Origin: Cladopsammia gracilis
Taxonomy: Eukaryota > Cnidaria > Anthozoa > Scleractinia > Dendrophylliidae
Assembly: GCA_022457155.1 (NCBI GenBank)
Contig: JAJGOT010000049.1
Coordinates: forward strand, 472,001 to 536,000
Direction: 5' to 3'
DNA length: 64,000 bases
The position numbers and the translations under genes were made by a program. Shown in pieces: positions 46,261 through 56,725 of this stretch. Every line of letters starts with the position of its first letter. Position 1 is the first letter of the stretch. The notes under the pieces were generated by a model. It did no database searches. It saw only the letters and a program-made list of their open reading frames with translations, and had not been told where the DNA came from.

Positions 46261-46582
46261 ACGTATACTTTGAGCAATACCAGTGTTAACTGATAATTTC
46301 AGCAATATTTGATCATTTTTAGTTGCCCCATTTTTTAGTTTCCCCGTTGTATGAAAGTTTTATCCAATTTGCGTCTTTTAACTTCATTTAAGGTGATTCC
46401 TTAGTATTGCACTGCGCATCACTACTGCGCGTAAATGTATTGCGCCATTAGCGCGCACATGAACGCGCGCACAGTTCGAACCAAAAGGGTTTCTAATGAA
46501 GAAATGTTGGCCAAATGAATAAGCGGTTGTTTCCTCCTAAATGAGCACGATAACCCATCTTTTTATTGCATAATTTGTACCA

Positions 46583-46696
46583 GTAATCACTTCATGATTA
46601 TTCGCGTGCAATTTGGAATAAATAAGCACGAGTAGCCTTTACAAATTTACAAGTGCTTATTTATTCCAAATTGCACGAGAATAATCATTTGATTAC
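46583..46696. mobile_element. Foldback MITE, 114 bp
   Basis: Arms of about 45 bp (core tgcaatttggaataaataag) are near-perfect complements around a loop of about 23 bases. Sequences outside (actgcgcatcactactgcgcg at 46410) may belong to a larger host element. Confidence 0.8.
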
Positions 46697-47494
46697 TTGT
46701 TGCTGGAAACGAGCGCAGCGAGTGGGCAGCAACATAATCAGGATTTAAGAGAACTATATGAGAAAAATATATGAGCTACGAATCGGGCCAGAATGCACTG
46801 CGCCTCGAACAATAGCCTGGCTTTCTTTTCTTTAATGGTGATTCAAGCTATTGGCTGCGAGATTTGTAATATTTTGGTCCAACATGTCCCAGTCGAAATC
46901 GGAACTCAATTGTCGAAGGCTACCGCGAGATGAGTGAGGGCTGTGAGGCTTGACGATAGGACCGTTGGATAGCAAAGATTTTCGAAGATTGTACGGGATA
47001 AAAGACATTTATTTTGAAATCAATCCTACAGCGGTCGATGAGACTAACTGAGCTGAGCGCGTGGGGACGCAAAACCTGAGCTGAGCGCCTGAAGACGCGA
47101 ACACGATACGGCTAGCTAGTAACGCAACATACTTCAATAGTTAACCTAAATTTTCACACCTACTTCGTGGTGAACACGTCCTTAGCTCAACAATATTCTA
47201 CAGACATTGCAAGAACTTGATGCGTGAATTTACAAAGTTAGTCTTAATATCAGCTGGAGTTTTCGTCGATTCATCCCGTTTACATTTGCTTTGCTTCCCC
47301 TCAAAAAACGAAAGACAAAATTCTGTAATACCAGTGAGACGATAAAACAGCATTATTTATACAACAAATTTACCGCAGCAATTACTATCTTTTGGAAATA
47401 CAAGTTAACGATATATATGTTGTAGTTAATTTTTTTTTTATGGTGGTGACTAGAATGGATACTCCAAAATCAGGTGGGACGCCTTATTGAGACT

Positions 47495-48757
47495 AATATA
47501 TATAGATAGCCCAAGCCTAACAGCGTCGCACTTTGAACAAGCTTAATTAAGGTGAAACTTAACCAAGGTGAAACTTAACTAAGGTGAAAGGTTGGAAGCA
47601 CAAGAATTAAGATTGACGAACGGGCTATTTTCAATTTTAGCAATTCTCAAAAACAGTATTACGCAACTGTCTGCACAGTACATTTTTATAGACCGTACAA
47701 AAGTTCACAAAAACAACTTTTCTCTGTCTAGAATAACTAGTACCACTAGTTTCCGAATAAAATACAGTTTTTGTTTGTCAAAAATTGCCCGAGAAACTGA
47801 TTTGAAAATCAAAAATTGCAAAAATACACAAACATATTTGCATAAGGCGATACGAGTGAAGATAGAACTGTACTATAAAATCAAAGTCTTGTTTTGTTTA
47901 CATAAAATCGCTTTTCAAACTATCTAATGAATGAACAAACACATAAAAATGGACAACACAATCTTATTTCGAAAAAATTTATTCAAATCTCCATTAGTTT
48001 ACGTTTAAAAGCAAAACGCGTACCATTTAAGCTTAATTATAGCTCATCGAGTTCAAGCTTTCTTCGATGAAATTCAAGAGATCGATACAACTGAATTTAA
48101 GCACGTTTTAAAATCAATTCTCCAAAACTAACAATAACACCAATAAAAAGTCACTCACAGATTGATATCAACATAAATTCTCATCGAAAACTTAATCTGT
48201 TTTACCTTTAAGTCCCTCGCTTGCTTGGTTCTGAAATCCGTAGAAAACAAATATCTCCCGCATTGATAAAAACGTAATACATGAAGTTCCTCGAAGCAAG
48301 ATTTCATCCCTGAAAGCTCGTCTTTTTCCACTAAAGCGGCTTCTGAGTATCCCTTAATTAGTATCCTTGTCTTGAGTAGCAAACCGCGAAATATTAAGGG
48401 AAATAACGCCTTTAATTTCAACGGTTTTCTCCGCTTAGTAAATTCACAGCAAAACATCAAAGTGTTTTTCTAGCTGACGTGACATTCGGCCGTGTAACCG
48501 CGCGAAAAACAAAGCCTCGCTTTGGTTTCAACATGACGTCGTACGCGCATGTTTTGCGACGTCATACGCGCCCGCGAGCTAGTCCTGCGCGAAGGCAAGC
48601 TAGTCCTGCGCGACGGCGACGGCGGAGGTCGGGCACACGCGCGCCCGCGAAACATTCCGCTAGCCATGACCATGAAAAATGACGGGCATGGTTCTATGAG
48701 TATGGAGCTGCGCAGCCAGGCCTTCGGCCTGGCAAGTGCTCCGCTAATAACGGAGTA
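47495..48757. mobile_element. Inverted copy B of the 21-kb element's left half
   Basis: Matches 20940-22070 in reverse, including the frame equivalent to 21645-21980, the gtatccttgtcttgagtagc region, and the terminal hairpin gccaggccttcggcctggc followed by gctccgctaataa. It lacks the LINE half seen in copy A. Differences include a GC-rich expansion near 48590-48650. Confidence 0.85.
47592..47927 (+). CDS. 111-codon ORF in the repeated element (copy B)
   Basis: Same length and frame as the 21645-21980 ORF, about 93% identical in protein by eye. Replacement changes dominate, so selection on the protein is not supported. No domain recognised. Confidence 0.3.
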   Translation: MEAQELRLTNGLFSILAILKNSITQLSAQYIFIDRTKVHKNNFSLSRITSTTSFRIKYSFCLSKIARETDLKIKNCKNTQTYLHKAIRVKIELYYKIKVLFCLHKIAFQTI

Positions 48758-48832
48758 ACTGGTTAGCTTTCAGTTGAGGTTAGGGGCAGCAGTTTATATA
48801 GTTAAATTTAGGACTAAACAACCCGAGAAAAT

Positions 48833-48898
48833 AGGTGGTACAGTGGTACGGTAGGCTATGTAAGCCTAAGCCTTGCTGAGGTCGCAGGTTCAATTTCT
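48833..48898 (+). repeat. tRNA-like sequence
   Basis: A-box-like tggtacagtggtacggtag and B-box-like gcaggttcaatttc at tRNA spacing. The acceptor arms do not pair. Probable tRNA-derived SINE head. Confidence 0.5.
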
Positions 48899-49647
48899 TT
48901 TTTACACTTACAAATTTATTGAAAATAAATTCTAAGTGTCGACATTACGTTATATAATTCTCAATAAGTGTCCGAGGTGATCCAACCTGATTTTGGAGTA
49001 TCCGTTCTAGTCACGACCATTTTTTTTATCTCAGGTATTTTTTATTTTTCCATTGTTTTTGGGTATGGTAATATATGTTAATGAATTTGAAACAAACGAA
49101 AAACAAAAATTACCTGAAATAAAAAAAAAAAAAAAATAACTACAACATATATGCAAAAATGTCTGTCACGTTGCGGTTATTTTCGTTACAAAAATTCACT
49201 TTGCCACGCTTCAATAACTTCACTTCAGATTAGTCGAAAGTTTGCAACATGTTCTAGCTCCTCTCTGAATTTACCATTATCGTTAAGTTTTGAATTGCTC
49301 TGAATTTACCATTATAGTTAATTTAAAACACTGTTTCCCAGGACATTTCAGAAAAGAAGAAATACAAAAAAAAACAAAAAAAAAAACATGTTATTTGGAC
49401 TGCAACCAAAGACAAAAGTGTTGGGAAGGTTCCTTGTTTTCCTCACCCCTCCCCCCTCGTCCCCCCTCTTTCAAAGTTGCTGTTAACGCAAATACTTAAC
49501 TTACACTGTCTTTTGTATAGACGTCTTCAACATTGGATTTGGGGGAGAGGGGGGCTATAGAAAGCGTTGTGCGCGCCTTTAATTGAGCTGAAACCCAAAG
49601 GTGGTGTCATTTTTTAGCGTTTTACAAGCCTTCCCAACTAATTTTGT

Positions 49648-49716
49648 CTTGGGTTGTGGATTCGAACCCGGAACTACCGCTAAGTACGTCTTCTTACCAC
49701 TAGACCACGGAACAAC
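49648..49716 (-). repeat. tRNA-like sequence
   Basis: The minus strand has A box tggtctagtggtaag and a consensus B box gggttcgaatcc, at a spacing slightly short for a tRNA. The acceptor stem is not formed. Likely a tRNA pseudogene or SINE head still able to bind TFIIIC in principle. Confidence 0.55.
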
Positions 49717-49976
49717 AAGGCGGTGAGAAATTATATCGGCAAGATAATTCATGCTACATCGGCAAAACAGACGGCCTCAGTGGGATCCTATTTTTACCCA
49801 TACCATTTTGTCTCAAGTATCTTTATTTCACTCTAAGAAGCAACTGCTGGAAGATTATCTTTCTCCCATTCATATGCATCCAAGTGAGATATTTTTGGTA
49901 TCTGGGTTAGAAACTGGCATTTTTATAACAAACAGTTGTCAAATATTCTGTATATTTCTGATAACTCTTCATCGTG

Positions 49977-50033
49977 GTTTCCGTAGTGTAGTGGTTATCG
50001 CGTCCGCCTTACACGCGGAAGGTCGCCAGTTCA
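49977..50033 (+). pseudogene. tRNA-Val (TAC), 3'-truncated
   Basis: Positions 1-57 match the valine tRNAs exactly in the acceptor 5' strand, D arm and anticodon arm (loop CTTACAC, anticodon TAC). After ttcaat the sequence diverges, so the T-stem 3' strand and acceptor 3' strand are missing and it cannot fold as a tRNA. Confidence 0.85.
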
Positions 50034-50221
50034 ATCATTGTTATGTTACTTTTGTGTACAGTATAGGGATAATGCAGAGAAATGTTTTGTTGTCTACACA
50101 TTTTTTGTTAATTAACCAATACTTGGGGTCTCAAAATCAATGTATGTTTTTTTTTACCACTCCTTAGCTTCCTTCCATTTATTTGGCAATTTCCCGTTAG
50201 AATCTTTGGACTATCTTCTTT

Positions 50222-50560
50222 TCAATTGTCCTCTTGCTGTATTTTATGGAGTTCATCGGGATCAAAATCAAACAGCCGACATGACGAAGAGCAATGGAAG
50301 GAGCTACCGTAGAGGTGAAAAACAATTTTAGAAAACGTAAAACAAGCACATTCGTTTAACTTTAAAAAAAAAAAAAGATGGTCTCCCTGGCAGGGAATCG
50401 AACCCCGGTCTCCCGCGTGATACTCACCGAGGAATTCGACTGCTGGGAAGGAAACAGTTCGTTTTAAAAACCGATTTTTAATTACTTTTTTATACATATT
50501 TACATCATGGTCTCGAGCAACCTTATTTCACTCAGAGTAACAGTGTAATTAATATTGTAC
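50222..50560. repeat. Repeat unit with tRNA-Asp-like half (copy B, inverted)
   Basis: Inverse of 24690-25010. The tRNA-Asp-like half is better preserved here: the minus strand reads gagtatcacgcgggagaccg then gggttcgattccctg, a consensus B box. The 5' half of the tRNA is replaced by unrelated sequence. Confidence 0.65.
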
Positions 50561-50647
50561 AAAGCGTTGACAGTGAATATATAAGTGGAAACAAATGTTA
50601 ATTATGCTAGTAACAACAATGTAAATAAAAGCGTGACAATGTGAGAA

Positions 50648-51208
50648 TTATAAGGATAGTTTCAAATTTACATGATGTAATTGTTGATTCAAAGACGGTT
50701 TTTCTCTATGAATATGAAAAGCCTCTTTTATCTTAAGTTGGAAACTCGTAGAAGCGTGATCTAAAATATGAAAACAATCTTGTGAACACAAGGTACGGCA
50801 ATGTTCAGAATTCAGTAGATGTTTGAAAATGTGCGAGGTCCTGTCATTGACTAAGTGCTCACGCACGCGTGTGGAAAAATGCCGGGTTGTTTCGCCGACA
50901 TAACAGGCATTACAGCCCGCACATACAAACTTATAAACCACACGCGAACGAAGCCCGTCAGGGACAGGGTCTTTCACGCTAAACATGTTGCCTATCTTAA
51001 AGGAAGAAAAAACTAATTTTATATCCAAATCATTACAATAGTGCTTGATAAAGTGACGAATCTTTTTCTGAGTAACGACAGAAAAATGGCCTGTATAGGG
51101 CAGCTTAAAGTAAAATGTAGGTGAAGTGGGAAGAGAATCCCGGGGACAATGATTACTTAGGGTCCCAGTAATGTAGCGGTTTACAATTACAATGTAACGG
51201 TTTATCAA
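50648..51208 (-). pseudogene. Penelope-like C-terminal fragment with GIY-YIG domain, frame open
   Basis: 186 codons open on the minus strand. The N-terminal part has the K-L-P-Y-T-G and K-L-V-F-S-S-F-K-I-G segments that follow the reverse transcriptase. Then V-V-Y-K-F-V-C-A-G-C-N-A-C-Y-V-G-E-T-T-R gives the GIY-YIG core with its Cys residues, followed by R-x-x-E-H-L and a terminal K-E-A-F-H-I-H-x-E-K-P-S-L-N-Q. The polymerase is missing upstream, where an ATT run (51238-51256) begins. It is a different family from the 41332 fragment and less decayed. Confidence 0.8.
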
Positions 51209-51262
51209 GCACTATTGTAATGATTTGGATATAAAATTATTATTATTATTATTATTAATTAA

Positions 51263-51304
51263 CTGAAGATGACAGAAGTTGCTGTCGAAACATGTTTTTC
51301 AAAC
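51263..51304 (+). repeat. Penelope-type terminal motif, hammerhead-like
   Basis: The order ctgaagatgacag, loop, ctgtcgaaacatg gives a clean helix (gacag/ctgtc) and GAAAC, but the first core box is CTGAAGATGA rather than CTGATGA. A degenerate terminal ribozyme motif near the element fragment at 50648. Confidence 0.45.
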
Positions 51305-51446
51305 TAAAACGTTTTGTCGTTTTTCTTAAAATTATAACCTGCCTGCTAACATCTAGACCTTTTGGTAATTAATATCCCGTTCATCCTATTAACTCCAATT
51401 TCACATTCCAATCAGCAGTCAGATATCATGTGTGATTTGTGTCGTG

Positions 51447-51519
51447 GTTTCCGTAGTGTAGTGGTTATCACGTCCGTCTAACACGCGGAAGGTCGCCAGT
51501 TCAAGCCTGGCCGGAAACA
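51447..51519 (+). tRNA. tRNA-Val (AAC)
   Basis: 73 nt, same body as the 23773 gene except one change in the anticodon stem (TCCGT/GCGGA) that leaves a wobble pair. The T arm is consensus. Likely functional. Confidence 0.9.
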
Positions 51520-51865
51520 TGGCAGGTGCATTATTTTTATTTTGTTTTTTGCCTAGATCTTTTGCATTTTTAGTTTAGTTTTAGATTTAATTTACCTACT
51601 AGAAGTAATCACAGATTAAAGAAGTGCTGCTCCAGAAATTAGCTTATGGCTTATGGAAAGCATGAAAAATCTCACTGAGACAATATAGGGAAACCAAGAT
51701 TAGAAAGGTATGCTTCTGCCGTCAATTTTGGCCGGAAAGACGACTGCTATATATGTTTCATTTATTATGTATAAAACCAAGGAAGAGAAATATATTGTGT
51801 CCTATATTTTTCCATTAACTAACTTTTATTTACTTTGTTGTAATTTAAATTGTAACCTGTAAATG
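51520..51865 (+). repeat. Conserved 3' flank of tRNA-Val (copy at 51447)
   Basis: About 345 bases matching the sequence downstream of the 62666 tRNA in order and orientation (cttttgcatttttagttta, cttatggcttatgga, aaccaagattagaa, ccattaactaacttttattt). Non-coding. Confidence 0.8.
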
Positions 51866-52024
51866 TTGCTGTTAAATGTGTGAAGTTTCGCTGCCGTTTG
51901 TAAAAGTTCTAATAAACCAAATTTTGTTTCGGTGAATTTAAAACATGTCTTAACGTGACACAACTACACTGGGCGAAAAATTAGATTCGACATAAGATAA
52001 ATGTAGTGTAAATATGGTTTAAGG

Positions 52025-52360
52025 GGGTCTCAAAGGGGTGGTGGCTTTTACGGTTAACGGTAAAAATTTTGGTCTTTTTACGGCTGACGGTTAGTTTCTT
52101 CTCGTTACGGTCAACAGAAATGTTGAAAATTAATTTCCATTGTTTTAAAAGTACAAAATTAATTCCCATTCTGGGATACGACACAAACTCACATAACAAC
52201 ATGACAGTCTTGACAAAAGATGGCAAATGACAAATCATTTTTTTTTCTGTTAATATTTTTTAATATTTTTTACGCCTATTGATTAAACTTTTTCAATTTT
52301 TACGCCTAACGACTAACTTTTGGGCCGTTTTACGGCTAACGGTTAACCCCATTGAGACCC
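52025..52360. mobile_element. MITE with ttacggttaacgg ends
   Basis: Outer words gggtctcaa and ttgagaccc, then tttacggttaacgg and ccgttttacggctaacggtt, mirror each other. Variants of ttacgnctaacg recur inside in both directions, so the element is built largely from one motif. Confidence 0.65.
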
Positions 52361-52373
52361 TCGTTTAAATGTG

Positions 52374-52590
52374 ACATTTGTCATATTTGTCCATATTTAA
52401 TTGAGAGACAAATATGGTATTTGTCCTGAGGATAAATAGGATAATGATGCATTTGCTCTAGTGGCAAACATGGACAAATACGATGTAAATGCAAGACAAA
52501 TGTCTCATTTGTTCCGTTCAAATGCAGACAAACGTGTTTAAAGACAACATTTGAAAGGACAAATGCGGAGCAAATGTCATCTTTAATTAT
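52374..52590. repeat. Cluster of gacaaat/atttgtc words (A)
   Basis: About a dozen copies of acaaat or its complement in roughly 215 bases, in both directions and at irregular spacing (for example gacatttgtcatatttgtcc, gacaaatgtctcatttgttc). A similar cluster is at 60040-60225. Confidence 0.7.
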
Positions 52591-53300
52591 TTTAATTACC
52601 AGGGGCATATGGGCTTTCCAAATTTTGGGGTACACTTCCTTTCACAAAATTGTGCCCTGCCTTTTTTTTTATGTGTTGTTTCATCTCGGTAATTAAAGTA
52701 TAGTATCTGTGATCTTGTCTTGAAAAACTATCATTTTAATTAAATTGAAGCTAATGGCAAATTTGTCAGCTTATACCCTTAAAACTTCCATATACATTCA
52801 CACGAAATGATGAATGCCAGTTAGTCCAAACTAAATACATAGAATGGACAGATACATGTAGTCAAAAAGAAATTCAACACATGAAAGGTTGACAACTGTT
52901 TTATTTGCAATTAAACTTAAAATTCTTGCATATTTTTTTTTACAATAAAAATATTATGCTATTGAAATACCAAAACTATCACTATATAACTCTATTTTAC
53001 TGTAACTCTCGCTAACAAGTGTTGTAAACAACAATTTAATTTAAATAAAGAAAAGGTTTACAAAAAATTATGAGGCTACAAAACATTATAGACATTTATA
53101 AATTATTGATTCAAAGTTACATTAAACCTTACTTGATTTATTTACACCAGTGCTAAATACCTTTTTTTCTTCAGTAATCAAGTCATGACTTCTCTTTCTC
53201 AAAATACAATAAAGAAGTTGACTGATCAACAGAACCAAAAACAGCAATCGTAAGCCAAATTCACACTAGGGAAACACGAAGACTGCAAGGAATTTCTTAC
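52591..53300. other. Unassigned AT-rich stretch
   Basis: No exon, RNA gene or repeat family recognised. Confidence 0.4.
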
Positions 53301-53303
53301 ACT

Positions 53304-53490
53304 GGCTTCAAATAGACTGATAGGATAGATCAGGCTGCTTTTGGGTGATCTTTCATTATTTGAAAGAACGAAAGAGCAAGCTCCACACCTAAATTTCTAC
53401 AGAATATACTGCGAGGAAAACTCAGCTCTACATTCATGACAAAGCACCAACTGGATGAGTTCTTAGCATCATAAATCAAGTTTGTGCACA
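53304..53490. repeat. Direct repeat, left copy
   Basis: About 187 bases nearly identical to 56317-56503 and in the same direction (gactgataggatagatcagg ... aagtttgtgcacaa). The pair encloses the LINE and later tandem repeats. Confidence 0.9.
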
Positions 53491-54906
53491 ATTGCAATTG
53501 TGATTGCAATTAAACGCAAAAAATCGAAAGCAATATGGATTGGTTCCAATAAACATAATAAGAACAAGCCTTTGGGATTTGATTGTCCACGAGAACCAAT
53601 TCGATTCCTTGGAACGTTTATTTCTCATAATAAAGAAAGCAACAAGGAGAAAAACATTTTTTTATTAAAATCAAAAAAATAGAGACCAAACTTAACCTAT
53701 GGTTATCACGTGACTTAACACTTTTTGGTAGAACTATGTTGGCAAAATCCCTAGGAGTTTCCCAACTTATTTACGCCGCCTCAATGTTATCAGTCCCTGA
53801 ACAAGTTGTAAATCCAACTCAAAAAAAACTTTTTGCTTTCCTATGGAAAAATAAGACGGACAGGATAAAAAGGCAGGTATTGTATCAGCCGCGATCTAAA
53901 GGAGGAATAGGTTTTTCTTGCTTTAGAACGGCGGTGAAAGCTTTGCGTCTTAGTTGGATTGGAAGACTATTGAGTGACTCAAAAGACAACTGGAAAGCAG
54001 TTCCCAACTATTACCTTAAGAAGTATAGTGGCCTTTTGTTTCTCTTAAATTGCAATTACGACATCAAATATTTAAATAAGCAATTACCTATTTTTTATCG
54101 TGAACTTCTCCAGTTCTTTCATGAACTTCGTAATAACTACGACGATCCGTGGAAGAGAGATCTTATTCTGTGGAATAACAAGGACAATCTAATCGATAAT
54201 ACGCCCGTGTTTTGGAAAGCTTGGTTTGCTAAGAAAGTAGTTTCTGTTAAAGATTTGCTAAATAACTCCGGAGGTTTTCTTTCTTTCCACGAGTTTAAGG
54301 AGAAATATAATATTCATACAAATTTTCTTCAGTACTGCCAGCTTATATCAGCTATCCCCAGGCAACTTAAAATAAAAGCCGCCCTGCAAGATGACACTCC
54401 ACTGGATCTACTTCTGGCAAAAAATGCATTCCTTCTTTCGAACAATAAGTCTATTGACTTTGATCAATTTCTTTGTAAACAGTTCTATGAGTTACGTATG
54501 GAGAACTCGGCAGTTGTGCCAATTAACTGCAATTAATTCATGGAGAAGAAATCATCCTCAAATTGCTGATACGTGGGAATGCTCTATAAAAAAAAACAGT
54601 TATAAAATTACCACTGATAATAAACTTCGACAATTTTCGTTTAAACTGCACCATCGCATTCTTGTTACTAACAAAGAACTATATCTATTTAAAATTACAA
54701 ATAATGCAAATTGTGTACTGTGTAATGAACCTGACTCTATCGAGCATGCTTTTTTAAGCTGTTCTGAATTTCAGAATCTACTCGACGCTTCTTTGCATTG
54801 GCTTAATCTACATCACCGTACTAATGTAAAGCTATCCCCGTCAGAGGCACTGCTAAACCTCCCTTTTGAAGCTTTTTCTTTATCTGCTAGTATAAGGGAA
54901 AATTAA
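53482..54906 (+). pseudogene. Tx1/L1-like LINE, reverse-transcriptase 3' half
   Basis: After K-S-K-A-I-W-I-G-S and F-L-G-T-F-I-S-H (about 53530-53640) the frame shifts, then reads S-R-D-L-T-L-F-G-R-T-M-L-A-K-S-L-G-V-S-Q-L-I-Y, the thumb region of Tx1/L1-like polymerases. The long frame 53736-54536 continues with L-F-A-F-L-W-K-N-K and G-G-I-G-F. After a second shift near 54480 the C-terminal part has N-K-L-R-Q-F-S-F-K-L-H-H-R-I-L-V-T-N-K and C-V-L-C-N-E..I-E-H-A-F-L-S-C, the zinc-finger-like C-terminal motif. The palm and endonuclease are absent (5' truncation). Frameshifts fall in or near homopolymers. Confidence 0.82.
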
Positions 54907-55363
54907 ATCTCCTTCTCTTGCATGTCAAACAATATTTTTATTCTTGTAAAGTTCTATAAAGGCCAATCAGCTATAACGAATTCTTTCATAATCAAATGAT
55001 TCAATGGAAAGTTGAAAAGCTCATCCATTCTTGACCTGATTACCGTTCCTCGGAAACTCCCTTTTATTTTATTTTCTGCCTTCTTCTTTTTTTTTTTTTT
55101 GTTCTTTGTTTTTTTTTTCGTGCGTGTGTATGTATGAATGTGTGTGTTTGTGCAAGTATGTGGAAATAGCATCTGTAAATTATGTAAATTAGTTTTTGTT
55201 GTAACGCTATGCTACTTAAATGAGAATGCGGTTATTGGAATGTTGTAAAAAATCATGATAGCTTCCGAAGTGCTAAAGATAAAGTATATGTATGTGTAAT
55301 ATAGTCTGTATAGGTCTCAAAGTAGCAGTATATATTAGTATATATTGTACGTAAGTAAGCGAA

Positions 55364-55389
55364 TAAAAGTTTATTAAAAAAAAAAAACA
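55364..55389 (+). terminator. LINE polyadenylation signal and poly(A) tail
   Basis: Aataaaagtttatt followed by a run of A marks the 3' end of the Tx1-like LINE and shows that it inserted by target-primed reverse transcription. Confidence 0.75.
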
Positions 55390-56170
55390 AGATGCTCCTA
55401 GCAGCCTATACTCATGCGCATGCGTAAGTAAGTTAAGAAGATGATAAGAAGATAAGAAGATGAGAAGAAGATGATAAGAAGATAAGAAGATGATAAGAAG
55501 ATGTCCGACATGGCGAAGAGTACTCCTTTCATTCAGTCATCGTTCCTGCAAACCACGTTGTTTACTATTGATTGTTTTGGAAATGAAGGCTGTACCACAA
55601 TGAAGGGAATGATTCTTCTATGTCTTATATATACTAAACATGAACATTGCTAATGTAAGTAGTGTTGTAGGAGACGCTGTCGTGACACTTGAGTAACGCA
55701 ATTTTACCGGAAGTGAGAGTAGCCGGAAGTCACTAAACAGGAAGTGTAGTGGCAACGCTATGAACCGAAAGTGTACAATTTAAAATATGCGTGCATAAAT
55801 TTGCATGCAAAATCGTGACACAAAAAATAAAAATAATAAAAATAATAAAAACAAGAGGCTCCTAGCAGCCTATACTCATGCGCATGCGTAAGTAGGCTGT
55901 ACCACAATGAAGGGAATGATTCTTCTAAGACTTATATATACCAAACATGAACATTGCTAATGTAAGTAGGGTTGTAGGAGACGCTGTCGTGACACTTGAG
56001 TAACGCTCTTTTACCGGAAGTGAGAGTAGCCAGAAGTCACTAAACAGGAAGTGTAGTGGAAAAGCTATGAACCGGAAGTGTACAATTTAAAATATGCGTG
56101 CATAAATTTGCATGCAAAATCGTGACACAAAAAATAAAAATAATAATAATAATAATAATAAAAATAACAA
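55390..56170. repeat. Two tandem copies of a ~320-bp GGAAGT-rich unit
   Basis: Both copies contain tcctagcagcctatactcat, gcgcatgcgtaagta, ggctgtaccacaatgaaggg, accggaagtgagagtagcc and cgtgcataaatttgcatgca, then an (aat)-rich tail. The first copy also holds an (aagatg)n-type run (55436-55502). Three to four ggaagt words per copy resemble ETS-factor cores. Possibly a SINE-like or LINE 3' end family. Confidence 0.8.
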
Positions 56171-56172
56171 GA

Positions 56173-56275
56173 AAAACGGAGCCGAAACCTTACCTCATGC
56201 CGCTACGCGCATGAGTAATAACAACAAAAACGGAGCCGAAACCTTACCTCATGCCGCTTCGCGCATGAGTAATAA
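56173..56275. repeat. ~50-bp tandem duplication
   Basis: A unit with acggagccgaaaccttacct and catgccgctncgcgcatgag occurs twice. Confidence 0.85.
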
Positions 56276-56316
56276 ATAAAAAAAATAAAAATAAAAAAAT
56301 AAATAAGATAAATGTT

Positions 56317-56503
56317 GGCTTCAAATAGACTGATAGGATAGATCAGGCTACTTTTGGGTGATCTCTGATTATTTGAAAGAACGAAAGAGCAAGCTCCACA
56401 CCTAAATTTCTACAGAATATACCGCGAGGGAAACTCAGCTCTACATTCATGACAAAGCACCAACTGGATGAGTTCTTAGCAGCATAGATCAAGTTTGTGC
56501 ACA
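56317..56503. repeat. Direct repeat, right copy
   Basis: Second copy of 53304-53490. Minus-strand reading in either copy gives an open frame of about 50 codons ending at the same stop (D-H-P-K-x-A), with mostly replacement differences between copies. Confidence 0.9.
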
Positions 56504-56725
56504 AACTGCCTGAACCTTTTTTTGTGATGCCAAAAGGCTGTTGTAATCTTGTTGGTTAAATTTTGACCATCCATCCTTGTGTACATTATAATTATGATCT
56601 TCTAATGTTTCTGTTATGTTCTTATCTTGTCTCAAATACTTTACTAGAAGACTTACAGCTGTAGTTGATTTAAACAAACCACCAGGAGCGAGATCTAGCC
56701 TCATATGCACTTCACAGTTCATCAT
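56489..56725 (-). CDS. 78-codon ORF, unknown
   Basis: Open frame on the minus strand with good codon character (L-A-P-G-G-L-F-K-S-T, then Asn/Lys/Asp-rich). In a neighbouring frame the reading continues into the direct repeat, so it may be the 3' part of a broken coding region. No domain recognised. Confidence 0.25.
   Translation of the reverse strand: MMNCEVHMRLDLAPGGLFKSTTAVSLLVKYLRQDKNITETLEDHNYNVHKDGWSKFNQQDYNSLLASQKKVQAVCAQT

Larger units (their letters stand above)
47411..49155. repeat. Inverted repeat flanking the second element copy
   Basis: The left stretch 47411-47492 (tatatatgttgtagtta, gtgactagaatggatactcc, cttattgag) is the inverse of 48957-49020 plus 49133-49155. The element at 47495-48757 and a tRNA-like sequence sit between the arms. 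It may be the outer end pair of a larger transposon. Confidence 0.7.

Noticed and set aside
50648..51208. Host GIY-YIG nuclease gene
   Set aside because: The flanking RT C-terminal segments and terminal motifs mark it as a Penelope-like element fragment.
20940..51865. One large inverted duplication (21-27 kb region against 47-52 kb region)
   Set aside because: Each pair of blocks is inverted, but block order increases in both regions, so they are independent dispersed repeats.
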